Source: Tenacibaculum finnmarkense genomovar ulcerans
Lineage (GTDB): Bacteria; Bacteroidota; Bacteroidia; Flavobacteriales; Flavobacteriaceae
Length of the DNA stretch: 64,000 bases
Direction of reading: 5' to 3'
Assembly (NCBI RefSeq): GCF_900239495.1
Contig: NZ_OENE01000010.1
Span: 1-64,000, forward strand
Position numbers and translations under genes: made by a program. Positions 1 through 8,378 of this stretch are shown here, piece by piece (the stretch's first letter is position 1; each line of letters begins with the position of its first letter). Below the pieces are notes generated by a model. It saw only the letters and a program-made list of their open reading frames with translations, had not been told where the DNA came from and did no database searches.

Positions 1-2
1 AC

Positions 3-92
3 GGATACAACCTGTATTTAAATGATTTAAGTACCTATCAAAACGGAACACATGAAATATTGCTTCGTTTTAATGTTGATGAAATTTTATAG
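3..92 (+). CDS. 3' end of a gene, possibly PorP/SprF-like outer membrane protein
   Basis: An open frame enters from the left edge and stops at TAG 90-92, giving 29 residues that end in THEILLRFNVDEIL. The alternating hydrophobic/polar pattern after a short Gly-Thr-His-Glu turn looks like a final beta-barrel strand. It resembles the tails of PorP/SprF-type membrane proteins of Bacteroidota, but the fragment is far too short to be sure. A strong terminator follows 25 nt downstream, so this is the end of its transcription unit. Confidence 0.45.
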   Translation, partial: GYNLYLNDLSTYQNGTHEILLRFNVDEIL

Positions 93-116
93 TAAAATGA
101 ACAATGTTAACAAACA

Positions 117-147
117 ACCTCTTAAAATATTTTAAGAGGTTTTTTTA
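117..147 (+). terminator. Intrinsic terminator after the left-edge gene
   Basis: A perfect 22-nt palindrome at 118-139 (CCTCTTAAAA and its complement) is followed directly by a run of T at 140-146. It ends the transcript of the partial gene to its left. Confidence 0.85.
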
Positions 148-297
148 TGAGTTGAATAGTTTTATTAAAAAAAATAGCTATTTTAAGCCTTGTAATTTCC
201 ATGATTTTTTGTGTATTATAAAGTTGTAATTTATACTAACAATTATCATAAAAAAGTAATTTTAATTATTCTAGTTTTGCAAAAAAATAAAATAAAA

Positions 298-2394
298 ATG
301 AATAAAGCTGTTTATATTGCTGCAAGTGAAGCTAATTCAGGTAAATCAATGCTGAGCTTAGGGTTGATGCAATTATTGCTCAGAAAAAAACCTAAGGTTG
401 GTTATTTTAGACCGATTATTGATAATCCGATAGCAGGTAAAAAAGACAATCATATAAATACCATTGTTAATTACTTTAATATTAAGTGTGCTTATGATGA
501 TTGTTATGCTTTTACACGATCGGAATTAATCAATAAATTAAATGATGATAAGGAAGATGAGGTGATTAGCACAATTATTGAAAAATATAAAATTTTAGAA
601 CAAGAAAATGATTTTGTAATTGTAGAAGGAACTGATTTTTCAGATCACGGAGCTGTTATTGAAATGGATTTGAATGTTTTAATTGCAAAGAACTTAGGGA
701 TTCCTGTAATTATAGTTTCTGGCGGATTAAATAAAACGTTAGATGATTTTATTCAGGGTTTACGCTTAACTTATGATTCTTTTGTGAATAAAGAAGTTAA
801 AGTAATTTCGGTTGTTGCCAATAAAATTGAAGCTTCAAATATTGATGCCATTATTAAAGAGGTTGGTAAAAACTTACCCAAAGATGTTTCTATAAACGCC
901 ATTCCAATTCATAAAAAGTTAAATAACCCGACCATTAAAGAGCTTTCAAATAGCATTGAAGCAAAAATTTTGTTTGGTAAAGAATTTTTAAACAATATAT
1001 CGGGCGATATAAAAGTAGGAGCCATGCAATTGGCTAATTTTTTACAGCACTTAACCGAAGGTAGTGTTGTGGTTACACCTGCCGATAGGTCGGATATTTT
1101 GCTAGCTACCTTACAGGCAAATATTTCTACGAATTACCCGTCAATTTCTGGAATTGTTTTAACAGGAGGAATTGCATTAAATCCATCAATAATTAAATTA
1201 ATTGAAGGTTTAGAGAAAACCGTGCCTATTTTATGGGTAAAAGAAGGAACTTTTGCGGTTACTACAAAGTTAGGAAGCGTAAGAGCGCATATTTATGCCG
1301 AAAATGTTGATAAAATAAAAATGTCTATCAATATTTTTGAAAAACACGTAGATGTTGCTGCTTTAAACGAAAAATTAACAACCTATAAAGGAACTGATAT
1401 TCTTACACCAAGAATGTTTCAATATAATTTATTGAAAAAAACAAAACAGGTTAAAAAACACATTGTATTACCTGAAGGAAATGATGACAGAATATTAATA
1501 GCGGCATCACAACTTCAAAAAACAAATGTTGTTAAATTAACTATTTTAGGAAAAAAAGTACTTATTCAGGCAGCTGTAAAACGTTTAAATATTTCTTTTG
1601 ATTTTGATGAAATAGATATTATAAATCCTATTGAATCATCTTATTTTAATGATTTTTCAAATACTTTATTCGAATTAAGAAAACACAAAGGATTAAGCCC
1701 TGCTATGGCAGAAGATTTAATGGCTGATGTTTCTTATTTTGGAACCATGATGGTTCACAAAGGTTTGGCTGATGGAATGGTTTCAGGGGCTGCACATACT
1801 ACGCAACACACCATAAAACCCGCATTACAATTTATTAAAACAAAACCTGGATATTCGGTAGTTTCATCAATATTTTTTATGTGTTTAGAAGATAGAGTTT
1901 CTATTTTTGGCGATTGTGCAATTAACCCGAATCCAACGGCGGTACAATTGGCAGAAATTGCAATTTCATCGGCAGATTCGAGTATTGCCTTCGGAATTGA
2001 CCCAAAAATAGCGATGTTATCGTATTCGTCAGGCGCTTCAGGAAAAGGAGAAGATGTCGATACCGTTCGAGAAGCAACAGAAATTATCAAACAAAAAAGA
2101 CCCGATTTAAAAGTAGAAGGTCCTATTCAATATGATGCGGCTGTAGATCCATCTATCGGAAAAAAGAAAATGCCAAATTCAAAAGTAGCAGGGCAGGCAA
2201 ACGTGTTAATTTTCCCTGATTTAAATACAGGAAATAATACTTATAAAGCCGTGCAAAGAGAAACAGGAGCATTGGCAATCGGACCAATGTTACAAGGTTT
2301 AAACAAACCTGTAAACGATTTAAGTAGAGGGTGTACTGTTGATGATATTTTTAATACCATAATTTTAACCGCAATTCAAGCACAAGATCAATAA
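298..2394 (+). CDS. pta: Phosphate acetyltransferase
   Basis: Interconverts acetyl-CoA and acetyl phosphate in the cytoplasm; with the next gene it forms the Pta-AckA acetate pathway. The 698 residues fit the long, three-part Pta (E. coli about 714). There is an N-terminal BioD-like P-loop domain (SEANSGKS, residues 10-17), a middle DRTGG-type domain (about 200-330), and a C-terminal catalytic PTA domain from about 388 (LPEGNDDR, then GASGKGED near 575 and LIFPDLNTGN near 638). An in-frame start at 211 is possible, but the 29 extra residues are not family-like, and the ATG at 298 begins exactly where homology starts. The gene lies 22 nt before ackA, so they are probably co-transcribed. Confidence 0.96.
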   Translation: MNKAVYIAASEANSGKSMLSLGLMQLLLRKKPKVGYFRPIIDNPIAGKKDNHINTIVNYFNIKCAYDDCYAFTRSELINKLNDDKEDEVISTIIEKYKILEQENDFVIVEGTDFSDHGAVIEMDLNVLIAKNLGIPVIIVSGGLNKTLDDFIQGLRLTYDSFVNKEVKVISVVANKIEASNIDAIIKEVGKNLPKDVSINAIPIHKKLNNPTIKELSNSIEAKILFGKEFLNNISGDIKVGAMQLANFLQHLTEGSVVVTPADRSDILLATLQANISTNYPSISGIVLTGGIALNPSIIKLIEGLEKTVPILWVKEGTFAVTTKLGSVRAHIYAENVDKIKMSINIFEKHVDVAALNEKLTTYKGTDILTPRMFQYNLLKKTKQVKKHIVLPEGNDDRILIAASQLQKTNVVKLTILGKKVLIQAAVKRLNISFDFDEIDIINPIESSYFNDFSNTLFELRKHKGLSPAMAEDLMADVSYFGTMMVHKGLADGMVSGAAHTTQHTIKPALQFIKTKPGYSVVSSIFFMCLEDRVSIFGDCAINPNPTAVQLAEIAISSADSSIAFGIDPKIAMLSYSSGASGKGEDVDTVREATEIIKQKRPDLKVEGPIQYDAAVDPSIGKKKMPNSKVAGQANVLIFPDLNTGNNTYKAVQRETGALAIGPMLQGLNKPVNDLSRGCTVDDIFNTIILTAIQAQDQ

Positions 2395-2416
2395 GCTTTC
2401 TAATACAAAATAAAAC

Positions 2417-3619
2417 ATGAAAATACTAGTTATAAATTCAGGTAGTTCATCAATAAAATACCAATTAATTCAAATGCCACAACAGCAGGTTATTTGTACA
2501 GGTTTAGTTGAAAGAATTGGTTTGAAAAACAGCGTTGTTCATTATAAATCAGAAGAAAATAAAAGTAAAGAAATTTCTGATATTAAAAATCATAAAGAAG
2601 GTTTACAAAAAGTAGTCAATTTATTATTAGATGAAAAAATAGGCGTACTTACTAATACAAATCAAATCAATGTAGTAGCGCACAGAGTTGTTCATGGTGG
2701 TGATTCTTTTAAAGAAACGGCTGTAGTAACTGCTCAGGTTAAAAAGAAAATTGAAGAGTTATTTTCATTAGCACCGCTTCATAACCCTGCAAATTTAGAA
2801 GGAATACAGGTTGCCGAAACTATTTTTACCAATGCTATTCAAGTGGCAGCTTTTGATACGGCATTTCATCAAACAATTCCTGAAAAAGCGCATAAATTTT
2901 CTATTCCAAATAAATTTTTAACAGAAAATAAAATTCGATTATACGGTTTTCACGGAACAAGTCATAAATATGTTTCTGAGAAAGCCATCGAATATTTACA
3001 TAAAAACAACTGTTTACAGCAAGAAAAATCTAAAATTATAAGCATTCATTTAGGAAACGGCTGTAGTATTACGGCTATTGAAAACGGAATTAGTATTGAC
3101 CATAGTTTAGGTTTTAGCCCTGTTACAGGTTTAATTATGGGGTCCCGTTCGGGTGATATTGACCATTCTTTAATTTTCTATTTAATAGAAAATTTAGGCT
3201 ATGATGCCAAATATGTATCAGATATGTTGCAAAAGCAAAGCGGAATGTTAGGTTTAACAGGTTTTAGTGATTTGCGTGATATTGAAGATGCGGCTGAAAA
3301 AGGCGATAAAAATTGTCAATTAGCCTTAGATATGAATGCTTATAGAATTAAAAAATATATAGGTTCTTATATTGCGGTCATGAATGGCGTTGATGCGATT
3401 GTTTTTACCGCAGGAATTGGCGAAAATTCAATACTTATCAGAAAATTAACCTGTACAGGTTTAGAATATTTTGGTATTGAGTTAGATGAAAATAAAAATG
3501 ATGTAAAAGCCAGAGAATTAACAGAAATTCATAAAGAAACATCCAAGGTAAAAGTATTGGTAATCCCAACCAATGAAGAATTAGAAATAGCAACACAAGC
3601 ATACGATTTATTACAATAA
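2417..3619 (+). CDS. ackA: Acetate kinase
   Basis: Makes ATP and acetate from acetyl phosphate and ADP (reversible), completing the Pta-AckA route. The protein is 400 residues, the usual length. The N-terminal NSGSSSIKYQL (7-17) is the first ASKHA phosphate-binding loop. HRVVHGG near 90, FDTAFHQTIP near 147, GFHGTSHKYVS near 176, LGNGCSI near 205 and FTAGIGENS near 330 are the remaining acetate kinase signatures. The stop TAA abuts the ATG of the next gene with no gap, so the TruA-like gene is probably translated from the same message. Confidence 0.97.
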   Translation: MKILVINSGSSSIKYQLIQMPQQQVICTGLVERIGLKNSVVHYKSEENKSKEISDIKNHKEGLQKVVNLLLDEKIGVLTNTNQINVVAHRVVHGGDSFKETAVVTAQVKKKIEELFSLAPLHNPANLEGIQVAETIFTNAIQVAAFDTAFHQTIPEKAHKFSIPNKFLTENKIRLYGFHGTSHKYVSEKAIEYLHKNNCLQQEKSKIISIHLGNGCSITAIENGISIDHSLGFSPVTGLIMGSRSGDIDHSLIFYLIENLGYDAKYVSDMLQKQSGMLGLTGFSDLRDIEDAAEKGDKNCQLALDMNAYRIKKYIGSYIAVMNGVDAIVFTAGIGENSILIRKLTCTGLEYFGIELDENKNDVKARELTEIHKETSKVKVLVIPTNEELEIATQAYDLLQ

Positions 3620-4408
3620 ATGAATTATAAAAACACGTATTTAGTTACCATTCAGTATTTAGGATTTCGTTTTCATGGATGGCAAAAACAGCCAAATTTA
3701 AAAACAGGTCATTTATTTTTAGATAAAACGTTAAAATTTATTTTTAAAGGAATCCGCTTAAAAAGTTTGGGTGTCGGTAGAACCGATGCCAGAGTATCGG
3801 CTACTCATTTTGCGTTTCAGTTATTTATTGATCAAACCGTAGATTTCGAGCAATTTATGATTGATTTTAATGCCAATGCTCCAGGCGATATGCGGGCATT
3901 AAAAATTGAAGATATCGATAAAAAATTCAATATAATTCAGCATCCGAAGATAAAAGAATATCGTTATTATTTTTCTTATGGTGAAAAAAATCATCCGTAT
4001 GCCGCACCTTTTTTAACCCGTTTTAGAGATGATTTAAATATTGATATTATGAAAGAAGGTGCAAAATTATTTGAAGGTTTTCATAATTTTAAAAGATATT
4101 GTACAAAACCATCGGAAGAAACAAAGGTGGAAAGAAGTATTGAATATTGTCGCATTGAAAAAAACACCGAATTAACAGCTTCTTTTTTCCCGAAAGAGAG
4201 TTTTGTCTTAATTGTTAGGGGCGAAGGTTTTTTAAGAAATCAAATCCGTTTAATAATGGGCGGATTACACAGTTTAGGAAAAGGGGAATACGGTTTAGAT
4301 TTTATAAAAGATAGTTTAAATCCTGAATCAGATATTGAATTTATTAAAAATATCGCGCCTGCTTCAGGATTGCATTTACATAAATTAGAATTTAAAGATT
4401 TGGATTAA
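3620..4408 (+). CDS. TruA-family tRNA pseudouridine synthase, divergent
   Basis: Belongs to the TruA pseudouridine synthase family, which isomerises uridines in the tRNA anticodon arm. The 262-residue length, the N-terminal IQYLGFRFHGWQ and the catalytic segment GVGRTDARVSATH with Asp56 support this. Canonical TruA has GRTDAGVH(A/G). Here Gly-Val-His is replaced by Arg-Val-Ser, while the aspartate and the RTD core stay intact. GFLRNQIRLIMGGL in the C-terminal half matches the conserved FLxxxVR(xx)G TruA segment. It may be a paralogue with another substrate, with the housekeeping TruA elsewhere. It starts immediately at the ackA stop codon and ends before a convergent acyl-CoA dehydrogenase. 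Confidence 0.85.
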   Translation: MNYKNTYLVTIQYLGFRFHGWQKQPNLKTGHLFLDKTLKFIFKGIRLKSLGVGRTDARVSATHFAFQLFIDQTVDFEQFMIDFNANAPGDMRALKIEDIDKKFNIIQHPKIKEYRYYFSYGEKNHPYAAPFLTRFRDDLNIDIMKEGAKLFEGFHNFKRYCTKPSEETKVERSIEYCRIEKNTELTASFFPKESFVLIVRGEGFLRNQIRLIMGGLHSLGKGEYGLDFIKDSLNPESDIEFIKNIAPASGLHLHKLEFKDLD

Positions 4409-4420
4409 CGAGATAGTTGC

Positions 4421-4500
4421 TCTTTGCGTTAGCGATTGAAGTTTTGTTTGAGCTCTTTTATGAAGAATGAATAAAAAGCGAGTACGTAAAGCGCGACCCT
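4421..4500 (-). repeat. Structured intergenic repeat, family A, diverged copy
   Basis: Read on the minus strand, this is a decayed copy of the element at 37162-37256 and 62147-62230. GCGATTGAAG and TTTGTTTGAGCTC at 4431-4455 match the complement of the GAGCTCAAACA...TTCAATCG half. AGCGAGTACGTAAAGCGCGA at 4477-4496 matches the complement of the CGCTTTCCGCACTCGCT half. The central A/T hairpin is reduced to a weak TTTTAT...ATAAAA stem. It sits between two convergent genes. Confidence 0.65.
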
Positions 4501-4513
4501 TGTGGTAACGCCC

Positions 4514-4549
4514 AAAAAAAAGTCCATTATAAAAATAATGGACTTTTAA
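4514..4549. terminator. Bidirectional terminator between TruA-like gene and acyl-CoA dehydrogenase
   Basis: A perfect 13-bp stem (AAAAGTCCATTAT / ATAATGGACTTTT, 4518-4530 and 4535-4547) with a 4-nt A loop. It has A-rich and T-rich flanks, so it can end transcripts from both convergent genes. Confidence 0.85.
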
Positions 4550-4579
4550 TTTATTTAGGTATGTTGATCAAACTATTTC

Positions 4580-5722
4580 TTACCCTCTAATAAGCCCTCT
4601 CGAAATTACTATTTTTTGAATTTCTGAAGTTCCTTCGTAAATTTGAGTGATTTTTGCATCACGCATTAAACGCTCTACATGATAGTCTTTTACAAAACCA
4701 TTTCCTCCATGAATTTGCACAGCTTCAACCGATTGTTCCATCGCTACTTTTGAGGCGTATAATTTTGCCATTGCGCCCGACATATCATAATTATTTCCTT
4801 GGTCTTTGTCCCAGGCAGCTTTCATTACTAACATTCTTGCGGCTTCAATTTCAGTGTACATATCGGCAAGTTTAAAAGCAATTGCTTGATGATTGCAAAT
4901 TTCTGTACCAAAAGTTTTACGTTCTTTTGAATATTTTAACGCCAATTCATACGCTCCGGAAGCAATTCCTAAGGCCTGTGCAGCAATTCCGATTCTTCCT
5001 CCAGCTAAAGTTTTCATGGCAAATTTAAAGCCAAAACCATCTTCGCCAATTCTATTTTCTTTGGGCACTTTTACGTTGTTAAATTGCAAGGTATGCGTGT
5101 CAGAACCACGGATTCCTAATTTATCTTCTTTAGGACCAACATGAAAACCTTCGGCACCTTTTTCAACGATAAAAGCGTTGATTCCTTTGTGTTTTTTACT
5201 TCGGTCAGTTTGTGCGATTACCAAATAAACATCGGCACGCCCACCGTTTGTAATCCAGTTTTTTGTACCATTAATTAGGTAGTGATCGTCTTTTTCTTGG
5301 GCAGTTGTTGCTTGCGATGTTGCGTCAGAACCTGCCTCAGGTTCACTCAAACAAAACGCGCCAATTTGTTCGCCACTGGCTAATTTTGTTAAGTATTTTT
5401 GCTTTTGATCTTCCGTTCCAAAAGCTTCTAAACCATAACAAACTAAGGAATTGTTTACAGAAACCATTACCGATGCCGATGCGTCAATTTTAGATAATTC
5501 TTCCATAATTAATACATACGAAATTGCGTCCATGCCGCTTCCGCCGTATTTTGGATCGACCATAATTCCCATAAAACCAAGTTTTCCCATTTTTTTTACT
5601 AAAGAATCAGGAAATTCTTGCTTGTTGTCTCTTTCAATTACGCCTGGTAATAATTCGGTTTGAGCAAAGTCACGAGCTGCATCACGAATCATTATATGTT
5701 CTTCTGTTAAACTAAAATCCAT
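4580..5722 (-). CDS. Acyl-CoA dehydrogenase (short/medium-chain type)
   Basis: FAD enzyme that makes the trans-2,3 double bond in acyl-CoA, the first step of fatty-acid or branched-chain acyl-CoA oxidation. The 380 residues match the butyryl-CoA dehydrogenase type. FAD/substrate motifs are visible: LSEPEAGSDA near 127-136, GSDTHTLQF near 205, QIHGGNGF near 340 and the catalytic glutamate in YEGTSEIQ (about E363). Start: the ATG at 5722 gives the standard N-terminus MDFSLTEEH. It is divergent from anmK, with about 100 nt between them. The chain-length preference cannot be read from the sequence. Confidence 0.95.
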   Translation of the reverse strand: MDFSLTEEHIMIRDAARDFAQTELLPGVIERDNKQEFPDSLVKKMGKLGFMGIMVDPKYGGSGMDAISYVLIMEELSKIDASASVMVSVNNSLVCYGLEAFGTEDQKQKYLTKLASGEQIGAFCLSEPEAGSDATSQATTAQEKDDHYLINGTKNWITNGGRADVYLVIAQTDRSKKHKGINAFIVEKGAEGFHVGPKEDKLGIRGSDTHTLQFNNVKVPKENRIGEDGFGFKFAMKTLAGGRIGIAAQALGIASGAYELALKYSKERKTFGTEICNHQAIAFKLADMYTEIEAARMLVMKAAWDKDQGNNYDMSGAMAKLYASKVAMEQSVEAVQIHGGNGFVKDYHVERLMRDAKITQIYEGTSEIQKIVISRGLIRG

Positions 5723-5767
5723 AATTTATGATTGTTTAATAATTGTTAAATCCGTAAAAAATTCATC

Positions 5768-5775
5768 CAAAGATA
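5768..5775 (-). promoter_or_regulatory. Candidate -7 box for the acyl-CoA dehydrogenase gene
   Basis: On the minus strand this reads TATCTTTG, matching the Bacteroidota -7 consensus TAnnTTTG, 46 nt before the dehydrogenase start. No good -33 TTTG was found at the expected distance, so the call is weak. Confidence 0.35.
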
Positions 5776-5822
5776 CTTTTTTAATAGCGTATTTTTAACC
5801 GTGTTTTATTATTTTTACAGAT

Positions 5823-6938
5823 ATGAATGATGATTTTTATTTTATAATAGGTTTAATGTCTGGTACATCCTTAGACGGGATTGACTTGGTTTTTGTAAAG
5901 TTTGATAAAAAAAACTATAAGGATTTTAAAATTTTAGCGGCAGAAACAATAGCATATTCGAATGCTTGGAAGGGTAAACTACAAGAGGCTATTTCTTTTT
6001 CTAAAGATGATTTAATTCGTTTAGATATTGAATATGCGGTTTTATTATCAGAAGAAATAAATCAATTTATCGAAAAAAACAAGATAGATAATATTGATTT
6101 TATCGCCTCGCACGGGCATACAATTTTACATCAACCAGCAAAAGGAATTACGCTTCAAATTGGTCATGGAAAAATTATATCAGAAAAAACCAATCAAAAA
6201 GTGATTTGTGATTTTAGAACTCAAGATGTTGCGCTTGGCGGTCAAGGAGCACCGCTTGTTCCTATTGGTGATGAGTTATTATTTTCCAATTATAATTTTT
6301 GTGTGAATTTAGGCGGTTTTGCCAATGTTTCGTATCAGAAAAAAAATCAAAATAATGTAAAAGATAGTTTAAAAGATAATTCAGATGAAAATAATCAAGA
6401 AAATACCCGAATTGCTTTTGATATTTGCCCTGTAAATATTGTTTTGAATCATTATGTGCAAAAATTAGGATTTGAGTATGACGATAAAGGACAAATTGCT
6501 AAATCGGCAATAATAAACCAAGAATTATTAACGAAGTTAAACGCGTTAGATTTTTATAAAAAATCAGCACCAAAATCGTTAGGATTAGAATGGGTTCGTT
6601 TGATTATTTTTCCGCTGATTGATACTTTAGAAAAAGATATCCCAACTATTTTACGCACTTTTATTGAACATGCTGCAATTCAAATAGGTAAAATAATTCA
6701 TAAAAATGACATTGTTTTAATAACAGGAGGTGGCGTTTTTAACGATTTCTTAATGAACAGAATTGAATTTTATGCCGAACAAAAAATTGAAATACCATCA
6801 AAAGCACTTATTAATTACAAAGAAGCGTTAATTTTTGCTTTTTTAGGGCTGTTACGTATTGAAAATCAGGTGAATTGTTTAAAAAGTGTTACGGGTGCAA
6901 AAAAAGACCATTCTTCGGGTGTTATTTTTAATAAATAG
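5823..6938 (+). CDS. anmK: Anhydro-N-acetylmuramic acid kinase
   Basis: Phosphorylates and opens 1,6-anhydro-N-acetylmuramic acid to MurNAc-6-phosphate in peptidoglycan recycling. The 371 residues equal the family length. Signature segments include GLMSGTSLDGID near the N-terminus (ATP binding), SHGHTILHQP near 97, GGQGAPLVPIGDELL near 140, VNLGGFANVSY near 160 and ITGGGVFNDFLM near 300. An asparagine/lysine-rich stretch of about 25 residues after NVSYQKK is a species-specific insertion. It appears to be a single-gene unit, divergent from the acyl-CoA dehydrogenase and followed by a separate promoter. Confidence 0.95.
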   Translation: MNDDFYFIIGLMSGTSLDGIDLVFVKFDKKNYKDFKILAAETIAYSNAWKGKLQEAISFSKDDLIRLDIEYAVLLSEEINQFIEKNKIDNIDFIASHGHTILHQPAKGITLQIGHGKIISEKTNQKVICDFRTQDVALGGQGAPLVPIGDELLFSNYNFCVNLGGFANVSYQKKNQNNVKDSLKDNSDENNQENTRIAFDICPVNIVLNHYVQKLGFEYDDKGQIAKSAIINQELLTKLNALDFYKKSAPKSLGLEWVRLIIFPLIDTLEKDIPTILRTFIEHAAIQIGKIIHKNDIVLITGGGVFNDFLMNRIEFYAEQKIEIPSKALINYKEALIFAFLGLLRIENQVNCLKSVTGAKKDHSSGVIFNK

Positions 6939-6961
6939 CTATTTATTTTTAAAATAAAAAA

Positions 6962-6993
6962 TTGTTACCTATCATTTTTTTATAGTAAATTTG
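6962..6993 (+). promoter_or_regulatory. Promoter before the amino-acid dehydrogenase
   Basis: TTG at 6962-6964 and TAAATTTG at 6986-6993, separated by 21 nt, fit the Bacteroidota sigma-ABfr consensus. The expected transcription start is near 7000, just ahead of the short frame at 7001 and about 130 nt before the dehydrogenase start. Confidence 0.55.
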
Positions 6994-7000
6994 TGACAGT

Positions 7001-7120
7001 ATGTTTTCAACTAAGTATCATAATAATTCAAAAAATAATTTAAATGAATCAACTTTAGCTTCGCTCAATAGCGTATTTCAAAAACAAGATAGTAGCAATT
7101 TTAAGGTAAACATTTATTAA
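7001..7120 (+). CDS. Possible 39-residue leader peptide
   Basis: An ATG-to-TAA frame of 39 codons lies between the promoter and the amino-acid dehydrogenase, ending 8 nt before the dehydrogenase ATG. The product starts MFSTKYHNNSKNN and is rich in Asn and Ser. The predicted transcription start falls almost on its ATG, so it could be translated as a leaderless message. I recognise no homologue. It may be a leader peptide coupled to the dehydrogenase, or only a chance frame. Confidence 0.3.
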   Translation: MFSTKYHNNSKNNLNESTLASLNSVFQKQDSSNFKVNIY

Positions 7121-7128
7121 AATAGAAT

Positions 7129-8361
7129 ATGAAAGAATTATTAAAAATATACGAAAATAAAGAGCCAGAAATCGTTTTTCACTGGAAAGATCAAGAAACA
7201 GAAGCAGAAGGATGGACGGTAATCAACTCTTTAAGAGGTGGTGCAGCAGGTGGAGGAACCAGAATGCGTAAAGGTTTAAATAAAAATGAAGTATTGTCGT
7301 TAGCAAAAACAATGGAAGTGAAATTTACTGTTTCAGGACCTGCTATTGGTGGTGCAAAATCAGGAATTAATTTTGACCCTAACGACCCTCGAAAAAGAGG
7401 TGTTTTAGAGCGTTGGTATAAAGCGGTAACACCTTTATTAAAACATTATTACGGAACTGGTGGTGATTTAAACGTTGATGCCGATAAAGATGTAATTCCT
7501 TTAACAGAAAGTTGTGGTGTTTGGCATCCGCAGGAAGGAATTTTTAACGGACATTTTAAACCAACTGAAGCCGATAAAATTAATAGAATTGGACAATTGC
7601 GCCAAGGAGTAATTAAGGTTATAGAAGACAAGCAATTTTCACCTGATTTATCAAAAAAATATACCGTAGCAGACATGCTAACAGGTTATGGTGTTGCCCA
7701 GGCAGTAAAACATTACTACAACCTTTACGGAGGTTCAATTTCAGGAAAAAGAGCTATTGTTCAAGGTTTTGGAAATGTAGGATCGGCAGCAGCTTATTAC
7801 TTAACACAGTTAGGTGCTAAAGTGGTTGGAATTATTGATAGAGAAGGCGGTGTTATTAATGAAGCTGGTTTTTCTATGGAAGAAATGACAGCCTTATTTT
7901 TAGCAAAAGACGGTAATCAGTTAGTGTCTGAAAAAATGATTCCTTTTGATGAAATTAATGAGAAAATTTGGAATGTGCCAGCGGAAATATTTGTTCCAGC
8001 AGCAGCCTCACGATTAGTTTCTCAAGACCAGGTACAAAAAATGATTGACACAGGTTTAGAAGTGATATCGCCAGGAGCAAATGTTCCTTTTGCTGATAAA
8101 GAAATTTTCTTCGGATCTATTATGGAATATACCGATAATCATGTAAGTTTATTGCCTGATTTTATTTCTAACTGTGGTATTGCTAGAGTATTTGCTTACT
8201 TAATGGAAGCAAAAATAGCTTTACCAATGGAGGATAGCGCTATTTTTGAAGATACCTCAAACACGATAAAAAAAGCATTACAACGAACTTTTTCTAAAAG
8301 TGCTTCAAAAACAAAAATTTGTTCAACAGCTTTCGAAATAGCTCTAAAAGAGTTGGTTTAA
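7129..8361 (+). CDS. Glu/Leu/Phe/Val family amino-acid dehydrogenase
   Basis: NAD(P)-dependent oxidative deamination of an amino acid (glutamate or branched-chain) to the 2-oxo acid. The product is 410 residues. The substrate region LRGGAAGGGTRMR (near 37-49), the catalytic-lysine region SGPAIGGAKSGINFDP (near 68) and GTGGDLNVDADKD (near 108) belong to the ELFV dimerisation domain. VQGFGNVGSAAAYYL near 217 is the Rossmann dinucleotide loop. Bacterial leucine dehydrogenases are usually about 365 residues, so I leave the substrate open. It lies 17 nt before nhaB and is probably co-transcribed with it. Confidence 0.9.
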   Translation: MKELLKIYENKEPEIVFHWKDQETEAEGWTVINSLRGGAAGGGTRMRKGLNKNEVLSLAKTMEVKFTVSGPAIGGAKSGINFDPNDPRKRGVLERWYKAVTPLLKHYYGTGGDLNVDADKDVIPLTESCGVWHPQEGIFNGHFKPTEADKINRIGQLRQGVIKVIEDKQFSPDLSKKYTVADMLTGYGVAQAVKHYYNLYGGSISGKRAIVQGFGNVGSAAAYYLTQLGAKVVGIIDREGGVINEAGFSMEEMTALFLAKDGNQLVSEKMIPFDEINEKIWNVPAEIFVPAAASRLVSQDQVQKMIDTGLEVISPGANVPFADKEIFFGSIMEYTDNHVSLLPDFISNCGIARVFAYLMEAKIALPMEDSAIFEDTSNTIKKALQRTFSKSASKTKICSTAFEIALKELV

Positions 8362-8378
8362 AGGCACAATAAATAAAA

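Noticed and set aside
211..297. Longer start of pta
   Set aside because: The added 29 residues are Ile/Lys/Tyr-rich and unlike any Pta; homology starts at the ATG at 298.
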